From: an uncultured Bacteroides sp.
GTDB lineage: Bacteria > Bacteroidota > Bacteroidia > Cytophagales > Cyclobacteriaceae
Direction: 5' to 3'
DNA length: 64,000 nucleotides
Assembly (NCBI GenBank): GCA_902168185.1
Contig: CABHOV010000077.1
Span: 62,001-126,000 of the forward strand
The notes beneath the pieces were generated by a model. The model was given only the letters and a program-made list of their open reading frames with translations, was not told the origin of the DNA and made no database searches. The translations under genes were made by a program, and so were the position numbers. Positions 45,544-54,824 of this stretch are shown piece by piece; positions within the stretch are counted from its first letter, which is position 1; every line of letters starts with the position of its first letter.

Positions 45544-48299
45544 CTTAACAGTTCATCAAATGTTATACTTACATAGTATATAGCTCCGATCGCTGGCGAT
45601 CCGTACGCCTGGTAAACCTGCTTGTTAAACAGATTGCTGGCACCAAGCTTTATCATGGATTTAAGCGAAAGCACTTTATAGTTGACCTGTGCATCTACAA
45701 TTGAGAATGCTTCAATTCTTCCGGGCCGCATCTGGTTGAAGGTTCCATACCAGTCGTATGCGTCCTGCCAGCGCCAGGCTATATTGAATCCGAAATTGTC
45801 CTTCACTTTACTGTTGCCAAACAGAACTGAAGTTTTATACTTGGGAGTATTGAAGGCGGGGACGTTGTTGGGATTAGCACCACGTAAGTCAAAAGTGGCC
45901 AGCGTTCCGTTCATTCCAATTGAATAATTCCTGGGCAGTGCATAGGTTATTCCCAATGTTGCACCTTGTGCCGTAACACGGTCGCCTGCATTGGTATATA
46001 GCTGGTATAAATGACTGTCACCATTTAACAGATCAAAGGCTGCCTGAGGGTTTATCTTGCCATCGTTGTCCAGCACGGCACTTTGTGGTTCCATCACCAC
46101 CTGATTCAACAAAAAATCACTATAGCTTGAAAAATAATAATTTATATCAACTACCAGGTTATCCTGGATTAATCCTTTATATCCAACCTCAAAAGCTTTT
46201 ACACGCTCGGGCTTTATATAGGCTACATTTGATTTTACCAAGAGGTCTTTGGCCTGCATGACGGCCTGTTCCGGAGTAGCTCCCTGTTGCATGGCCTGCT
46301 GAAACGCTCCAAAGAACGGTCCCAGAGAAGCAGAGGTAAACGAATTCTGGTATACCGTCATGCCCTTGCTGTTATCCGGCACGCCTCCCAAAATAGTAAT
46401 GGGACCCGCATTAAGTTTGATGTATTGATCGCCCGGTGTAGGATTACGAAAGCCGGTTTGGTATGATGTTCTAAAGTGATGATTGTCAGCTATACTATAT
46501 ACAGCTGAAGCGCGCGGTGTAAACCGACCTTCGAAATTTTGATTTTTGTCGTAACGAACAGATCCCGCCAACTTCAACTTCTCGTTCAGTAATTTTTTAC
46601 CGAGCTGTATAAATGCTCCACCTTCATCGATAAGTATACTTTTCCCTTTGTCATCGAAAAGCGTTCCATTGGTAAACATGTCATACCTGCGGAAATTTCC
46701 TCCCACAAGAACATCCACTACTTTAAGCTTGTTTGAAAAATCATATTGTCCTTCTATATGATATAGCTTGCTCTGACTGAGAATGCCTGCTCCGCTTAAT
46801 CCTTGTGTAGTGATGAGTCGATCCTTTTGAGAATTGAATTCAGCACTGCCCGGTAAAAATCTGCCCTGATCAGCAAATGCTCTCGCCGTAGAATGACTGC
46901 TTGCATTTACGCCTTGAATATTTCCGTTATAGGCTTCTTCGTATCGGGTATACCACATATCATCGGCCTGGTTTTCCGATACTATATTTCCACTTAAATC
47001 ACGCACCCATGTCTTGTTGATAAGCTGACCAAGACCTTTTGCATTGTAAGAATCATGAGAATCTTCGGCTGTGGAGTATGCACGAATGAAATAGTTGTTA
47101 CCCTTTAATTCAACTTTATGCTGTTGTAATGTAAAGTTATTGATCGAGAACCTGTTACTTCCGGTATAGTTAGCAGTTCCCTGGCCAAAGTTATACTGGT
47201 AACTTAAAACCATGTTTTCAGTAAGGCGATAGTGTAGGGCACCGTTCAGTTTAAGGCTATATACATCATAATCTGTAAGGTCTCTTTCTTCATACCCGGT
47301 CCTGGATACCCTACCTATTCCTTCAAGTTCACGCGCTTCATCATCACCATATATATTGAGCGCATTTCTTGCAGGATTGTTTTCACCACGCAGTTCAGCA
47401 GGTGTTCCGGGATCTACATCGGTATAGTTTGTTGCAAAGAAATCCAACCCTGAGAAATAGGAAGCATTTATTTTGTATGCGAACTTATTATTAAATGCTT
47501 TTGCATACCGGATGGAGTAATCGTTGAGCATATGTGCGCTGGTATATTTTTCATTGACGTGATTCACACCCAGCTTTGCCTGAGCACTCAGTCCCTGATA
47601 TTGAAATGGATCTTTCGTTCGCATCATCAGTACACCATTAAATGCAACAGGACCATATAGTGCAGATGCGGCACCGGGTATCAGTTCAGCGCTTTCCATA
47701 TCCAGATCAGAAGCACCAAAAAGATTACCCACTGAAAATCCCAGCCCCGGAGTTTGATTGTCTACTCCATCAACAAGTTGAAGAAACCTCGAGTTGCCAG
47801 TATGATTAAAGCCTCTTGTATTAATTTGTTTGAACGTAAGGCCACTCGTTACCATCTCAACGCCCTTGAGATTTTCAAGTGCATCGTAAAAGGAAATAGA
47901 AGGCGTTTGTTGGATATCACGCACATTCATTTTCTCAATGCTGACAGGGGACAACAAAATACTTTCTTCAACGCGTGAAGCTGATACAACAACTTCGTTC
48001 ATTACCTCACTTGACTCAACGAGTTTTATAGTCAGCGAGGATGATGTGTTTACCTCAAGCTCTTGCTTTTGGAATCCCACTATAGATACAACTATAGTAA
48101 TCGGTAAATGAGCGGTGGTGTTGATTTCAAAGTTCCCTTTTGAATCGGTCACAGATCCGGCGACTTTGCCTTTGATCAAAATATTTGCCCCGGCAACCGG
48201 ATTATCTTTTTCATCGGTTACTATACCGGTAATTTTTGTGCTTTGACAAAACGCAAAGGCTGGAATGAATAAATAAAAGACCAGTAGAAATGTTTTCAT
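45540..48299 (-). CDS. TonB-dependent outer-membrane receptor
   Basis: 919 residues. Signal peptide (MKTFLLVFYLFIPAFAFCQ), N-terminal carboxypeptidase-regulatory-like domain (about 20-105, GIVTDEKDNPVAGANILIKG), plug (MNEVVVSASRVEESILLSP, TRGFNHTGNSRFLQLVDG, GAASALYGPVAFNGVLMM) and a 22-strand-type barrel ending IYYVSITFDELLR. It lacks the SusC signature and has no SusD partner, so it is more likely a receptor for a small molecule, metal chelate or siderophore-like compound. It lies 24 bp after AhpD copy 3 and overlaps the MFS gene. Confidence 0.93.
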   Translation of the reverse strand: MKTFLLVFYLFIPAFAFCQSTKITGIVTDEKDNPVAGANILIKGKVAGSVTDSKGNFEINTTAHLPITIVVSIVGFQKQELEVNTSSSLTIKLVESSEVMNEVVVSASRVEESILLSPVSIEKMNVRDIQQTPSISFYDALENLKGVEMVTSGLTFKQINTRGFNHTGNSRFLQLVDGVDNQTPGLGFSVGNLFGASDLDMESAELIPGAASALYGPVAFNGVLMMRTKDPFQYQGLSAQAKLGVNHVNEKYTSAHMLNDYSIRYAKAFNNKFAYKINASYFSGLDFFATNYTDVDPGTPAELRGENNPARNALNIYGDDEARELEGIGRVSRTGYEERDLTDYDVYSLKLNGALHYRLTENMVLSYQYNFGQGTANYTGSNRFSINNFTLQQHKVELKGNNYFIRAYSTAEDSHDSYNAKGLGQLINKTWVRDLSGNIVSENQADDMWYTRYEEAYNGNIQGVNASSHSTARAFADQGRFLPGSAEFNSQKDRLITTQGLSGAGILSQSKLYHIEGQYDFSNKLKVVDVLVGGNFRRYDMFTNGTLFDDKGKSILIDEGGAFIQLGKKLLNEKLKLAGSVRYDKNQNFEGRFTPRASAVYSIADNHHFRTSYQTGFRNPTPGDQYIKLNAGPITILGGVPDNSKGMTVYQNSFTSASLGPFFGAFQQAMQQGATPEQAVMQAKDLLVKSNVAYIKPERVKAFEVGYKGLIQDNLVVDINYYFSSYSDFLLNQVVMEPQSAVLDNDGKINPQAAFDLLNGDSHLYQLYTNAGDRVTAQGATLGITYALPRNYSIGMNGTLATFDLRGANPNNVPAFNTPKYKTSVLFGNSKVKDNFGFNIAWRWQDAYDWYGTFNQMRPGRIEAFSIVDAQVNYKVLSLKSMIKLGASNLFNKQVYQAYGSPAIGAIYYVSITFDELLR

Positions 48300-48323
48300 G
48301 AGAGGTTGTAGGTTGTTTTAGAG

Positions 48324-48887
48324 TTAGTTTTTTTTCAGATGATCATATCCTTGCGGAAGACGAGTATATCCATTGGTAACAAGCCTTTCAGCAAGTGTGT
48401 TAAAGTAATCACTGGTATTGGGCAGCCTTGTTGAGAGGCCATCGACATATCGATTATAGAGGCAGAAAAGAGCTGCGATAAGAACGGTGTCGTGGATCTC
48501 TATATCTGTTGCCCCTGCGTCCTTCGCGCGTACAACGGATGCAGCGGTAACATTTTTACCGGACTGCTGAACTTGCTTGGCAATCACCAAAAGCGCTTTC
48601 ATTTTTTCATTTATAGGAGCCGATTCAATATCCTTTTTGATCGCCTGCGTTGTCTCGCATTCTCCTAAAAGTTTATCGGCTGCTGCGGTGTGTGCTGTTG
48701 TACAAAATTTACATTCATTGCCGTGTGATACTATGGTGGCAATAAGTTCACGCTCGCCTTCCGTCAGGGTAGAGGGGCCCCGTAGCAAGAGTTGTGTCAA
48801 CTCCCGTATAGGCTGTGCACTGTCTTTGCGGTACTCCAGCAATCCTGTAATTCCAGGAAGATGATCTTCTAATGGTATATGTGGCAT
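48324..48887 (-). CDS. AhpD-like carboxymuconolactone decarboxylase family protein (copy 3)
   Basis: 187 residues, first gene of the operon. It starts MPHIPLEDHLPGITG and shows the same redox triad Cys59, Cys62, His66 (CKFCTTAH) as copies 1 and 2, along with RELIAT before it and IHDTVLIAALFCLYNRYVDGL near the C-terminus. It is more diverged from the other two than they are from each other. A 17-bp inverted repeat lies 130-210 bp upstream in the promoter region. Confidence 0.92.
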   Translation of the reverse strand: MPHIPLEDHLPGITGLLEYRKDSAQPIRELTQLLLRGPSTLTEGERELIATIVSHGNECKFCTTAHTAAADKLLGECETTQAIKKDIESAPINEKMKALLVIAKQVQQSGKNVTAASVVRAKDAGATDIEIHDTVLIAALFCLYNRYVDGLSTRLPNTSDYFNTLAERLVTNGYTRLPQGYDHLKKN

Positions 48888-49016
48888 ATGGGATGGTTTT
48901 GCTATGAAAACAGTGCAGCCGGTAGCTATACTTTAGAACCCGTTGAACTGCTGATAAAATGATACGAAGAAATGATCCTGAAAATAAAAGGTCCTCTGGC
49001 ACGGAAATGCCGTTAG

Positions 49017-49097
49017 TATATATAGCATTCTGCATTCAATACAGAATTATACTGATGAATAATCAACGAAGAAATTGTTGGCAGAATGCTATATATA
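49017..49097. repeat. 17-bp perfect inverted repeat upstream of AhpD operon
   Basis: TATATATAGCATTCTGC (49017-49033) is matched exactly by GCAGAATGCTATATATA (49081-49097), with a 47-bp centre. The whole element is 81 bp and lies between the stop of the gene at 49126 and the start of AhpD copy 3. It could be a terminator for the former, an operator for the latter, or a MITE-like element. Confidence 0.65.
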
Positions 49098-49125
49098 GTA
49101 CTGACAGAATACGCCAGCGATGATA

Positions 49126-49668
49126 CTATGCCCGTTCAGGTGGATGAATCACTGAAGCGGTAAATGTTGAGATCAGAACGTTGTGAATGGAATTGTATGT
49201 AAAGCTTGTTGTCCAACCGGCAGCGACAGAACGGAGTGAAAAAGTTTGAGGAATATAGTCCTTTATAAAGTTGATAGTGACTTTCAAATTCGAATGTTGA
49301 TCGGTCGCCTTATCCGTAAACGATTTTACATAATTGCTGAGTGCTTGATTAATTCTCTTGTCTTCAGAGTCTTTTACGCACACAACAGTGAGGGTGTCTT
49401 GTGCATATTTCTGCTTTAGTAATCTATATACTTCTCCCTCATGTTCGAATTTTCCATCGACCCGTTCAAAGTCGGCATCGTCATTCATATAGGGGATAGA
49501 AACTGGAATCCTGATGGTAAGCATGTGAGCCTTCTCATAGACGTTTGAATCCAACACCTTCATCATGGCTATGTCATTACGGTATTGGAGGCCAATGAAC
49601 ACTCCATAGTACCCCATCACATTCAGGAGGAGTATGGCGATGAACGCTATGGATATTAGTTTTTGCAC
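49126..49668 (-). CDS. Membrane-anchored hypothetical protein
   Basis: 180 residues, unrecognised. It has a single N-terminal hydrophobic helix (MQKLISIAFIAILLLNVMGYYGVFIGL), then an extracytoplasmic domain rich in beta-type sequence with YRLLKQKYAQDTLTVVCVKD and FTDKATDQHSN in the middle. Proteins of this size and plan occur in Bacteroidota near transport genes, but I cannot name a function. The same strand orientation as the AhpD operon downstream (238 bp gap) leaves a functional link possible. Confidence 0.7.
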   Translation of the reverse strand: MQKLISIAFIAILLLNVMGYYGVFIGLQYRNDIAMMKVLDSNVYEKAHMLTIRIPVSIPYMNDDADFERVDGKFEHEGEVYRLLKQKYAQDTLTVVCVKDSEDKRINQALSNYVKSFTDKATDQHSNLKVTINFIKDYIPQTFSLRSVAAGWTTSFTYNSIHNVLISTFTASVIHPPERA

Positions 49669-49843
49669 CTGTTGGGTCGAAAGGCTTACTTAAACTAATA
49701 CAAAAAATAGCATAATTCAAAATATTGAGAGATCGTTGGCATTCTTTTTTACTCCCTATAGCCATACCCAACCTGCAAAATAAGAATCGTTGATCGCGCC
49801 CTTACATGGTTGCGAATTATAGCATACTTAAAAAATAGAGCCG

Positions 49844-50248
49844 ATGAACAGTAAAATAGATTTTATAAACCCGGATGCTTTATTAAAAAATCCAGCGTTC
49901 TCCCAAATTGCCATTACAAAAGGGAGTGGAAATACAATCTATATTGGTGGGCAAAACGCAATTACTAAAGACCTGGAAATAATAGGAAAGGGCAATATCG
50001 TATTACAGACAGAATATATTCTGGATAACATTGAAATTGCTTTAAAATCCTGCGATGCAACTTTGGACGATCTGTTTAAATTAACAATCTATATAGTACA
50101 TGGTCAAGATGTGAGAAAAGGATTTGAAGGGGCACAAAAGTTCCTAAAAAAATTAAGCAATCCTCCTGTCATTACCGGAGTTGTAGTTGCTGGCTTAGCG
50201 AACCCCGATTACCTGGTAGAGATTGAAGCGGTAGCATTCAGACATTGA
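49844..50248 (+). CDS. RidA-family protein
   Basis: 134 residues with the YjgF/YER057c/UK114 fold: VAITKGSGNTIYIGGQNA-like strand, QTEYILDNIEIALKSCDATLDDLFKLTIYIV and PPVITGVVVAGLANPDYLVEIEAVA. True RidA deaminases need an Arg in the C-terminal region; here the equivalent position follows PPVITGVVVAG without that Arg, so imine deaminase activity is doubtful and it may belong to a non-deaminating Rid subgroup. It stands alone on the plus strand, divergent from the gene at 49126. Confidence 0.87.
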   Translation: MNSKIDFINPDALLKNPAFSQIAITKGSGNTIYIGGQNAITKDLEIIGKGNIVLQTEYILDNIEIALKSCDATLDDLFKLTIYIVHGQDVRKGFEGAQKFLKKLSNPPVITGVVVAGLANPDYLVEIEAVAFRH

Positions 50249-50504
50249 TTGTGACGCGGATTTATAGCGCTAATACGTTAACTACAAACTGAAAATAACC
50301 TATATTCAGAATTGAAAAGTATCTAAGACTCAATTATACCACTACCTAAAGTCCCTTATTCCGGAAACTCCCTTTCCTATATTTCCATTGTATTTGCGCC
50401 AATCGTTCAAAAACTTTCGCTTTTAGCTCATTCTGCAAAGGAAGCACTCTGATGTATAAAAGAAAGTATGTAGACTTGAGCTACACTTTGATATTTGAGA
50501 CTTT

Positions 50505-51419
50505 ATGACGGAACGAGTTTATATAGTTGGGGCCGGAGCAATCGGAAAGGCGCTTGCTGTTTTTTTGACTTCGAATGGCAAAGAGGTAATCTTAATAAGA
50601 GGCAGTGTCGATAATGGAACGGAAGAGATCGTCTCATTTGAAGTCATGTCAAATAACAACACAACGGTGAAAGCCGATGTATTGACCTCTACTTTTAGTC
50701 AGCAAAAAAAAATCGATGGCGTGGTTGTTCTGACAAACAAATCATTCGGAAATGCCAGCGTTGCCGCAGCCCTGAAAGAAAAGATAGGCACTTCACCCAT
50801 TGTGATTATGCAAAATGGCCTTAACATTGAAGAACCATTTCTGAATGATCAATTTGAACATATATATCGTTGCGTGCTCTTTGCAACAAGTCAGAGTATA
50901 ACGGATCGTGCTGTTCGTTTCAAGCCGGTAGCGCTTTCTGCTATAGGGAACGTGAAAGGAAGTGGATCACATTTACAGCAGATCGTTGCCTATTTAAATA
51001 CTGGTGAGTTTGGTTTTCAGGCAGTGCCGAATATTCATCCCGTCATCTGGAAAAAAGTGATTGCCAATTGTGTATTCAATTCTATTTGTCCTTTACTCGA
51101 TACAGACAATGGTATATTTCATCGAGATGAAGCAGCACGTTCACTGGCGATCGAGGTGATAGCCGAATGTGTGCATGTTGCCAGGGCAGCGGGTGTTGCT
51201 ATAGATGAAAATGAGGTTCTTCAGGCAGTGCTACTGATCAGTAAATCTTCCGATGGACAACTGATTTCGACTTTACAGGATATACGGAATAAACGTCCTA
51301 CCGAAATTGATAGCCTTAACTTTGCCATTGTAAAGATTGCATCCCAATTGAATATGGCTGAAGTCACATTGAAAACCAAATTACTGGGAGAGCTAACCAA
51401 ACTAAAATCGCATTTATAG
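50505..51419 (+). CDS. PanE/ApbA-type ketopantoate reductase family protein
   Basis: 304 residues. N-terminal Rossmann motif GAGAIGKALA, then VVLTNKSF, IVIMQNGLNIEE, and the C-terminal helical domain with WKKVIANCVFNSICPLL and RPTEIDSLNFAIV, which match the Lys, Asn and Glu active-site positions of 2-dehydropantoate 2-reductase. The family reduces 2-oxoacids using NADPH. It is not next to other pantothenate genes, so it may act on another 2-ketoacid. The following AraC gene begins 65 bp downstream on the same strand. Confidence 0.88.
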   Translation: MTERVYIVGAGAIGKALAVFLTSNGKEVILIRGSVDNGTEEIVSFEVMSNNNTTVKADVLTSTFSQQKKIDGVVVLTNKSFGNASVAAALKEKIGTSPIVIMQNGLNIEEPFLNDQFEHIYRCVLFATSQSITDRAVRFKPVALSAIGNVKGSGSHLQQIVAYLNTGEFGFQAVPNIHPVIWKKVIANCVFNSICPLLDTDNGIFHRDEAARSLAIEVIAECVHVARAAGVAIDENEVLQAVLLISKSSDGQLISTLQDIRNKRPTEIDSLNFAIVKIASQLNMAEVTLKTKLLGELTKLKSHL

Positions 51420-51484
51420 CTATATATCGCTTTAAGACACCATGATGAAATGATTATATTTGGAATATTGTCCCGGGTCAAAAT

Positions 51485-52333
51485 ATGAATGCCTATCAAT
51501 TGCCAGAATTTTTAAACGGTGGTAAAACTTGTGAGGTACATATACATCACTACCGATCGGACAAGCTATATATGAAAAACAAGGTCGTTTTAAACCAGAA
51601 CCTTATTTGTATTTTAGTCAATGGCACGAAGGAAGTTTTTGGGTCACAACAGTCTGTTAAGATTAACAACACCGAGATCTTGCTGATTAGTGCGGGAAAC
51701 GTTGTAATGTGGGAGAGCATCGCAGAAGGTAACAAACTTGAAAGTCTGCTGCTATTCTTCAGTAATACAATGCTGAAAGAATTCTGTGCAAAGTATAGCT
51801 TAAGTTTTTCCGATAACCGCGACACCTCACAAGCGGTTATGAGTATCAAAAAAGATAATTACATTTCTTCTTTCCAGGAATCTATACAGGCATTGAGACA
51901 AGAAGATCTTTCTATGCTAGGGCGGCTTAAGATCGAAGAACTGTTTGTTTACCTAAGCATGAAATACCGCTCTCCAACTTTTTGTTCCTTTGTGAGAAAT
52001 GCACTCCATGCAGTTGGAGAGAATAAGCTAAGAGACGTGGTAGAGATGAATATGACCAAAGGCCTTTCCATTGATGAACTTGCCTTTCTATGTAACATGA
52101 GTATATCTACCTTCAAGCGACACTTTGAGAAAACATTCAAATGTAGTCCTAAAAAATATTTCACGGATAAGCGTATGGAGAAAGCAAAACAAATGTTGCT
52201 ACTGGAAAAACGCCCATCTGATATTTACCTTGATCTACGCTATCAGAATCTTTCCTCATTTAGTACAGAATTCAAGAAGCATTTCGGAGTGTCGCCAAAA
52301 CAGTTTCAACGCAGCTCACTTGCTGGTGTTTGA
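51485..52333 (+). CDS. AraC-family transcriptional regulator
   Basis: 282 residues with an N-terminal ExsA/cupin-like domain (QNLICILVNGTKEVFG, ILLISAGNVVMW) and a C-terminal AraC HTH domain (SIDELAFLCNMSISTFKRHFEKTF, then PSDIYLDLRYQNLSSFSTEFKKHFGVSPKQF). It is probably co-transcribed with the PanE-like gene and convergent with the Bcr/CflA exporter. Confidence 0.9.
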   Translation: MNAYQLPEFLNGGKTCEVHIHHYRSDKLYMKNKVVLNQNLICILVNGTKEVFGSQQSVKINNTEILLISAGNVVMWESIAEGNKLESLLLFFSNTMLKEFCAKYSLSFSDNRDTSQAVMSIKKDNYISSFQESIQALRQEDLSMLGRLKIEELFVYLSMKYRSPTFCSFVRNALHAVGENKLRDVVEMNMTKGLSIDELAFLCNMSISTFKRHFEKTFKCSPKKYFTDKRMEKAKQMLLLEKRPSDIYLDLRYQNLSSFSTEFKKHFGVSPKQFQRSSLAGV

Positions 52334-52375
52334 AGAGTATCACGAAAGGTGATTCACGAACAGTATTCATTTGGC

Positions 52376-52409
52376 CTTATCGAAACGATGGTTAAATCGT
52401 TTCGATAAT
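52376..52409. terminator. Hairpin between convergent genes
   Basis: TTATCGAAACGAT (52377-52389) pairs perfectly with ATCGTTTCGATAA (52396-52408) across a 6-base loop. It lies between the converging AraC and MFS genes and likely ends both transcripts, although flanking T-runs are short. Confidence 0.65.
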
Positions 52410-52446
52410 CATGTGCGATGGTGTTGGTATATATAGTATGATCCGT

Positions 52447-53643
52447 TTAAGACTCTTGTGTAGTGACAGGTCGATTGTCCGTTAATACAAGTGCCAGCGT
52501 AATTAATCCAATTACAAAAAAAGCTACAACAAGAGGAAGAACACTGGCAACCATAAAATGGCTAATGATAGAACCCAGAAAAGAGCCAATAAAAAAGAAC
52601 GATGTTCCGTACACCGCAGATGCCATGCCAGCCATATCGCCCATGGGCTCGAGTGCCAGCGCGCTGGAGTTTGGTTCTACGGCAATGTTTAGTGCCATCA
52701 GCATGGCCACACCAACAAAGAACAGCAACATGCCTGGAGGATCTCCGTAGCCCAATGTATAGAGCAATAGGAGCGCTCCTACGAGCGTATATGCCATGAG
52801 CAGCCATTGTATAGCCCGGCGTGCACCATAGCGTGAAGAGAGCCTGGAGTTTGTCAATGAACACAGAGACATCAATAGCCCAATGCCCGCAAAAATCCAT
52901 GCAAACAATTCGGGACTTTTATAAATCTCTCCAATGATATGTTCGGAGCTGGAGACGTATGAACTTAGAGCTGTGAAGAGCGCTGTTGTAATGGCAGTAT
53001 ACCGAAGAAAAACACGATTACCGATAACATTTCGTATCGACTTACCGATACTCGCCCAATTCAATGCTACGCGTTTTTCGCGTGGAAGTGATTCTTCAAG
53101 CCTGAGTGACCAAAGGAACACCACCACGGCAAATAGGGGTGGCGTTAGAAATACCATCCTCCATGAAGATATTGAAACAATTGCCAATCCCAGGAACGGA
53201 GCAAATATAGGAGTGAACAAAAATATAGTAAATACCAGAGACATGATCCGCGCCATTTGATCTCCGACGAATCGATCACGAACTCCGGCGATAGTTGTCA
53301 TAAATACTGCTGATGCCCCCATTCCGGCAAGAAAGCGTGCTGCGTACATCAACGCCAGACTTGGAGCGAATGCTGCAGCAATGCCACCAACGATATACAA
53401 CGGAAATCCTACACGCAGGATGGCAAGGCGCCCGAAGCGGTCTGAGAGCGCGCCAAAAACTATTTGAGCAATCTGCCCCATAAAGAAGAATCCGATGATC
53501 TGTGCCGTTGCCGTGGAATCCTGAGGTAAATTGAAGTGTGCTCTGACTTCGGCAAACACCGGAAGCATAATATCAATTCCTAATGCAGTGAGCGTCATTG
53601 TGCATGCTGAGAGCGCTATAAACTCTGCTGACTTAATCTTCAT
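52447..53643 (-). CDS. MFS drug exporter, Bcr/CflA family
   Basis: 398 residues, 12 predicted helices. The DHA1 signatures are clear: ALGIDIMLPVF in helix 1, FGALSDRFGRLAILRVG (motif A) and ARFLAGMGASAVFMTTIAGVRD (motif B/C region). Members export bicyclomycin, chloramphenicol, cysteine or related compounds by proton antiport. The start is ATG 53643. No regulator is adjacent on the same strand; the 336-bp upstream spacer shows no clear element. Confidence 0.9.
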   Translation of the reverse strand: MKIKSAEFIALSACTMTLTALGIDIMLPVFAEVRAHFNLPQDSTATAQIIGFFFMGQIAQIVFGALSDRFGRLAILRVGFPLYIVGGIAAAFAPSLALMYAARFLAGMGASAVFMTTIAGVRDRFVGDQMARIMSLVFTIFLFTPIFAPFLGLAIVSISSWRMVFLTPPLFAVVVFLWSLRLEESLPREKRVALNWASIGKSIRNVIGNRVFLRYTAITTALFTALSSYVSSSEHIIGEIYKSPELFAWIFAGIGLLMSLCSLTNSRLSSRYGARRAIQWLLMAYTLVGALLLLYTLGYGDPPGMLLFFVGVAMLMALNIAVEPNSSALALEPMGDMAGMASAVYGTSFFFIGSFLGSIISHFMVASVLPLVVAFFVIGLITLALVLTDNRPVTTQES

Positions 53644-53979
53644 ACTGTAAATGAGCGGGTTGTTGGGTGCCTATATTGCCGTGCGTTGATATCGGTCAAT
53701 GATTTTGGTCGTCACCTGTTTCACGACGCGATACGCATCCTGCGCAAAATACAACAGCTCGGTTCTTTCTCTGCATAGTCGGCAAAAAATATTAGTGACT
53801 ATTCTACTCCGCCTTTCGAAGATAAAATTGAAGGTTGGGATGGGTGGCCATTCCACTAAGAGCAGCGTATATATATTGCATTCGCATTTATTATAACAAC
53901 GGATGATATTGCCAAGATGCAGCTATTATGATATATATATCGCGAAGTGATATGGACGGGTTCGTCTGCAGGAGAAAAT
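53644..53979. other. 336-bp intergenic region
   Basis: No ORF or repeat that I can support. There are runs of TATATATAT near 53869-53877 and 53932-53940. It separates the Bcr/CflA start from the stop of the NlpC/P60 gene, both on the minus strand. Confidence 0.5.
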
Positions 53980-54537
53980 CTATTCAAGCAACCTGACAAC
54001 TTTCATGAAACGCGCTTTGTAGTGGGCGTTTAATTTTGTTTCCGTTACACTATACTTTTTGCCGGAGCTTGCGTGGATGAAGACTATACTATCACCGGCA
54101 GCTTGCGTAATGATGCCCACGTGTCCTACTTTGCGAATCTTACTGTTGGCCCCTGTAAAGAGAATAACATCACCTGGTTTGGCCGATGGCAGTTCGACTT
54201 TATTGCCAACTCTGGTGAAGTCTATAGAACTGCGCGGGACAGACATTTGAAAATGATTGAACACGTACATCACAAAGCCTGAGCAATCAAATCCTTTTTT
54301 TGGATCTGCGCTTGCATATTTATATCGCGTTCCTTTAAAAGTTTGAGCATAGGCAATAAGGTCTGCGCGATCTATACCAATCTTATTCGAGTGTTTTAAT
54401 GCAGATGAATCTGACGCCACCAGAACCGTATCCGTCCTTGAGGAAGTCAAAGATGCAGACTGATGTAAATCCGTCTTGCTTGAAATTCCATGGAGAGAGA
54501 GAAGTATCGAAAAATATAGAATTACATCATTGACCAT
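53980..54537 (-). CDS. NlpC/P60 cell-wall hydrolase
   Basis: 185 residues. Signal-like N-terminus (MVNDVILYFSILLSLHGISS), a low-complexity Ser/Thr spacer, then an NlpC/P60 papain-like domain with catalytic Cys85 in FDCSGFVMYVF, His139 in KVGHVGI and the third residue His155 in FIHASSGK. The family cleaves the D-Glu to diamino-acid bond of peptidoglycan peptides in the periplasm. It is monocistronic; a TACCCC/GGGGTA palindrome lies about 180 bp upstream. Confidence 0.92.
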   Translation of the reverse strand: MVNDVILYFSILLSLHGISSKTDLHQSASLTSSRTDTVLVASDSSALKHSNKIGIDRADLIAYAQTFKGTRYKYASADPKKGFDCSGFVMYVFNHFQMSVPRSSIDFTRVGNKVELPSAKPGDVILFTGANSKIRKVGHVGIITQAAGDSIVFIHASSGKKYSVTETKLNAHYKARFMKVVRLLE

Positions 54538-54716
54538 CTTGCAAATTTAATGTTAAGTTGCGCAAAGCCATTGATTCAGTGCGATTAAATGCAGGGAGTT
54601 TCTACCAAATGTAAGTTTTGCAGTTATAAAACAGGAAGACGTTATTGAAAATAATAATGAATGATCTGGAATTTAAGATTTTCATTTTACACTCTGCCGT
54701 TCTGTCATTGATTTCT

Positions 54717-54731
54717 TACCCCATTGGGGTA
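54717..54731. promoter_or_regulatory. Palindrome TACCCCATTGGGGTA
   Basis: A perfect 6-bp inverted repeat around a 3-bp centre in the spacer between the NlpC/P60 start and the CIA30-like lipoprotein stop. It is the size of a dimeric repressor or activator site; which gene it serves is unknown. Confidence 0.4.
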
Positions 54732-54824
54732 GGTGAGGTGTTACTGGTAAGCAGGATATCCTTCCTATAGTGCCACCTTAAAAATGAACATATAGCAAAG
54801 AGACAACAAATATAGTACTGGAAA

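Noticed and set aside
53671-53856. Short frames on both strands upstream of the Bcr/CflA gene
   Set aside because: Overlapping on opposite strands, no domain, and cysteine/arginine-rich as in non-coding DNA.
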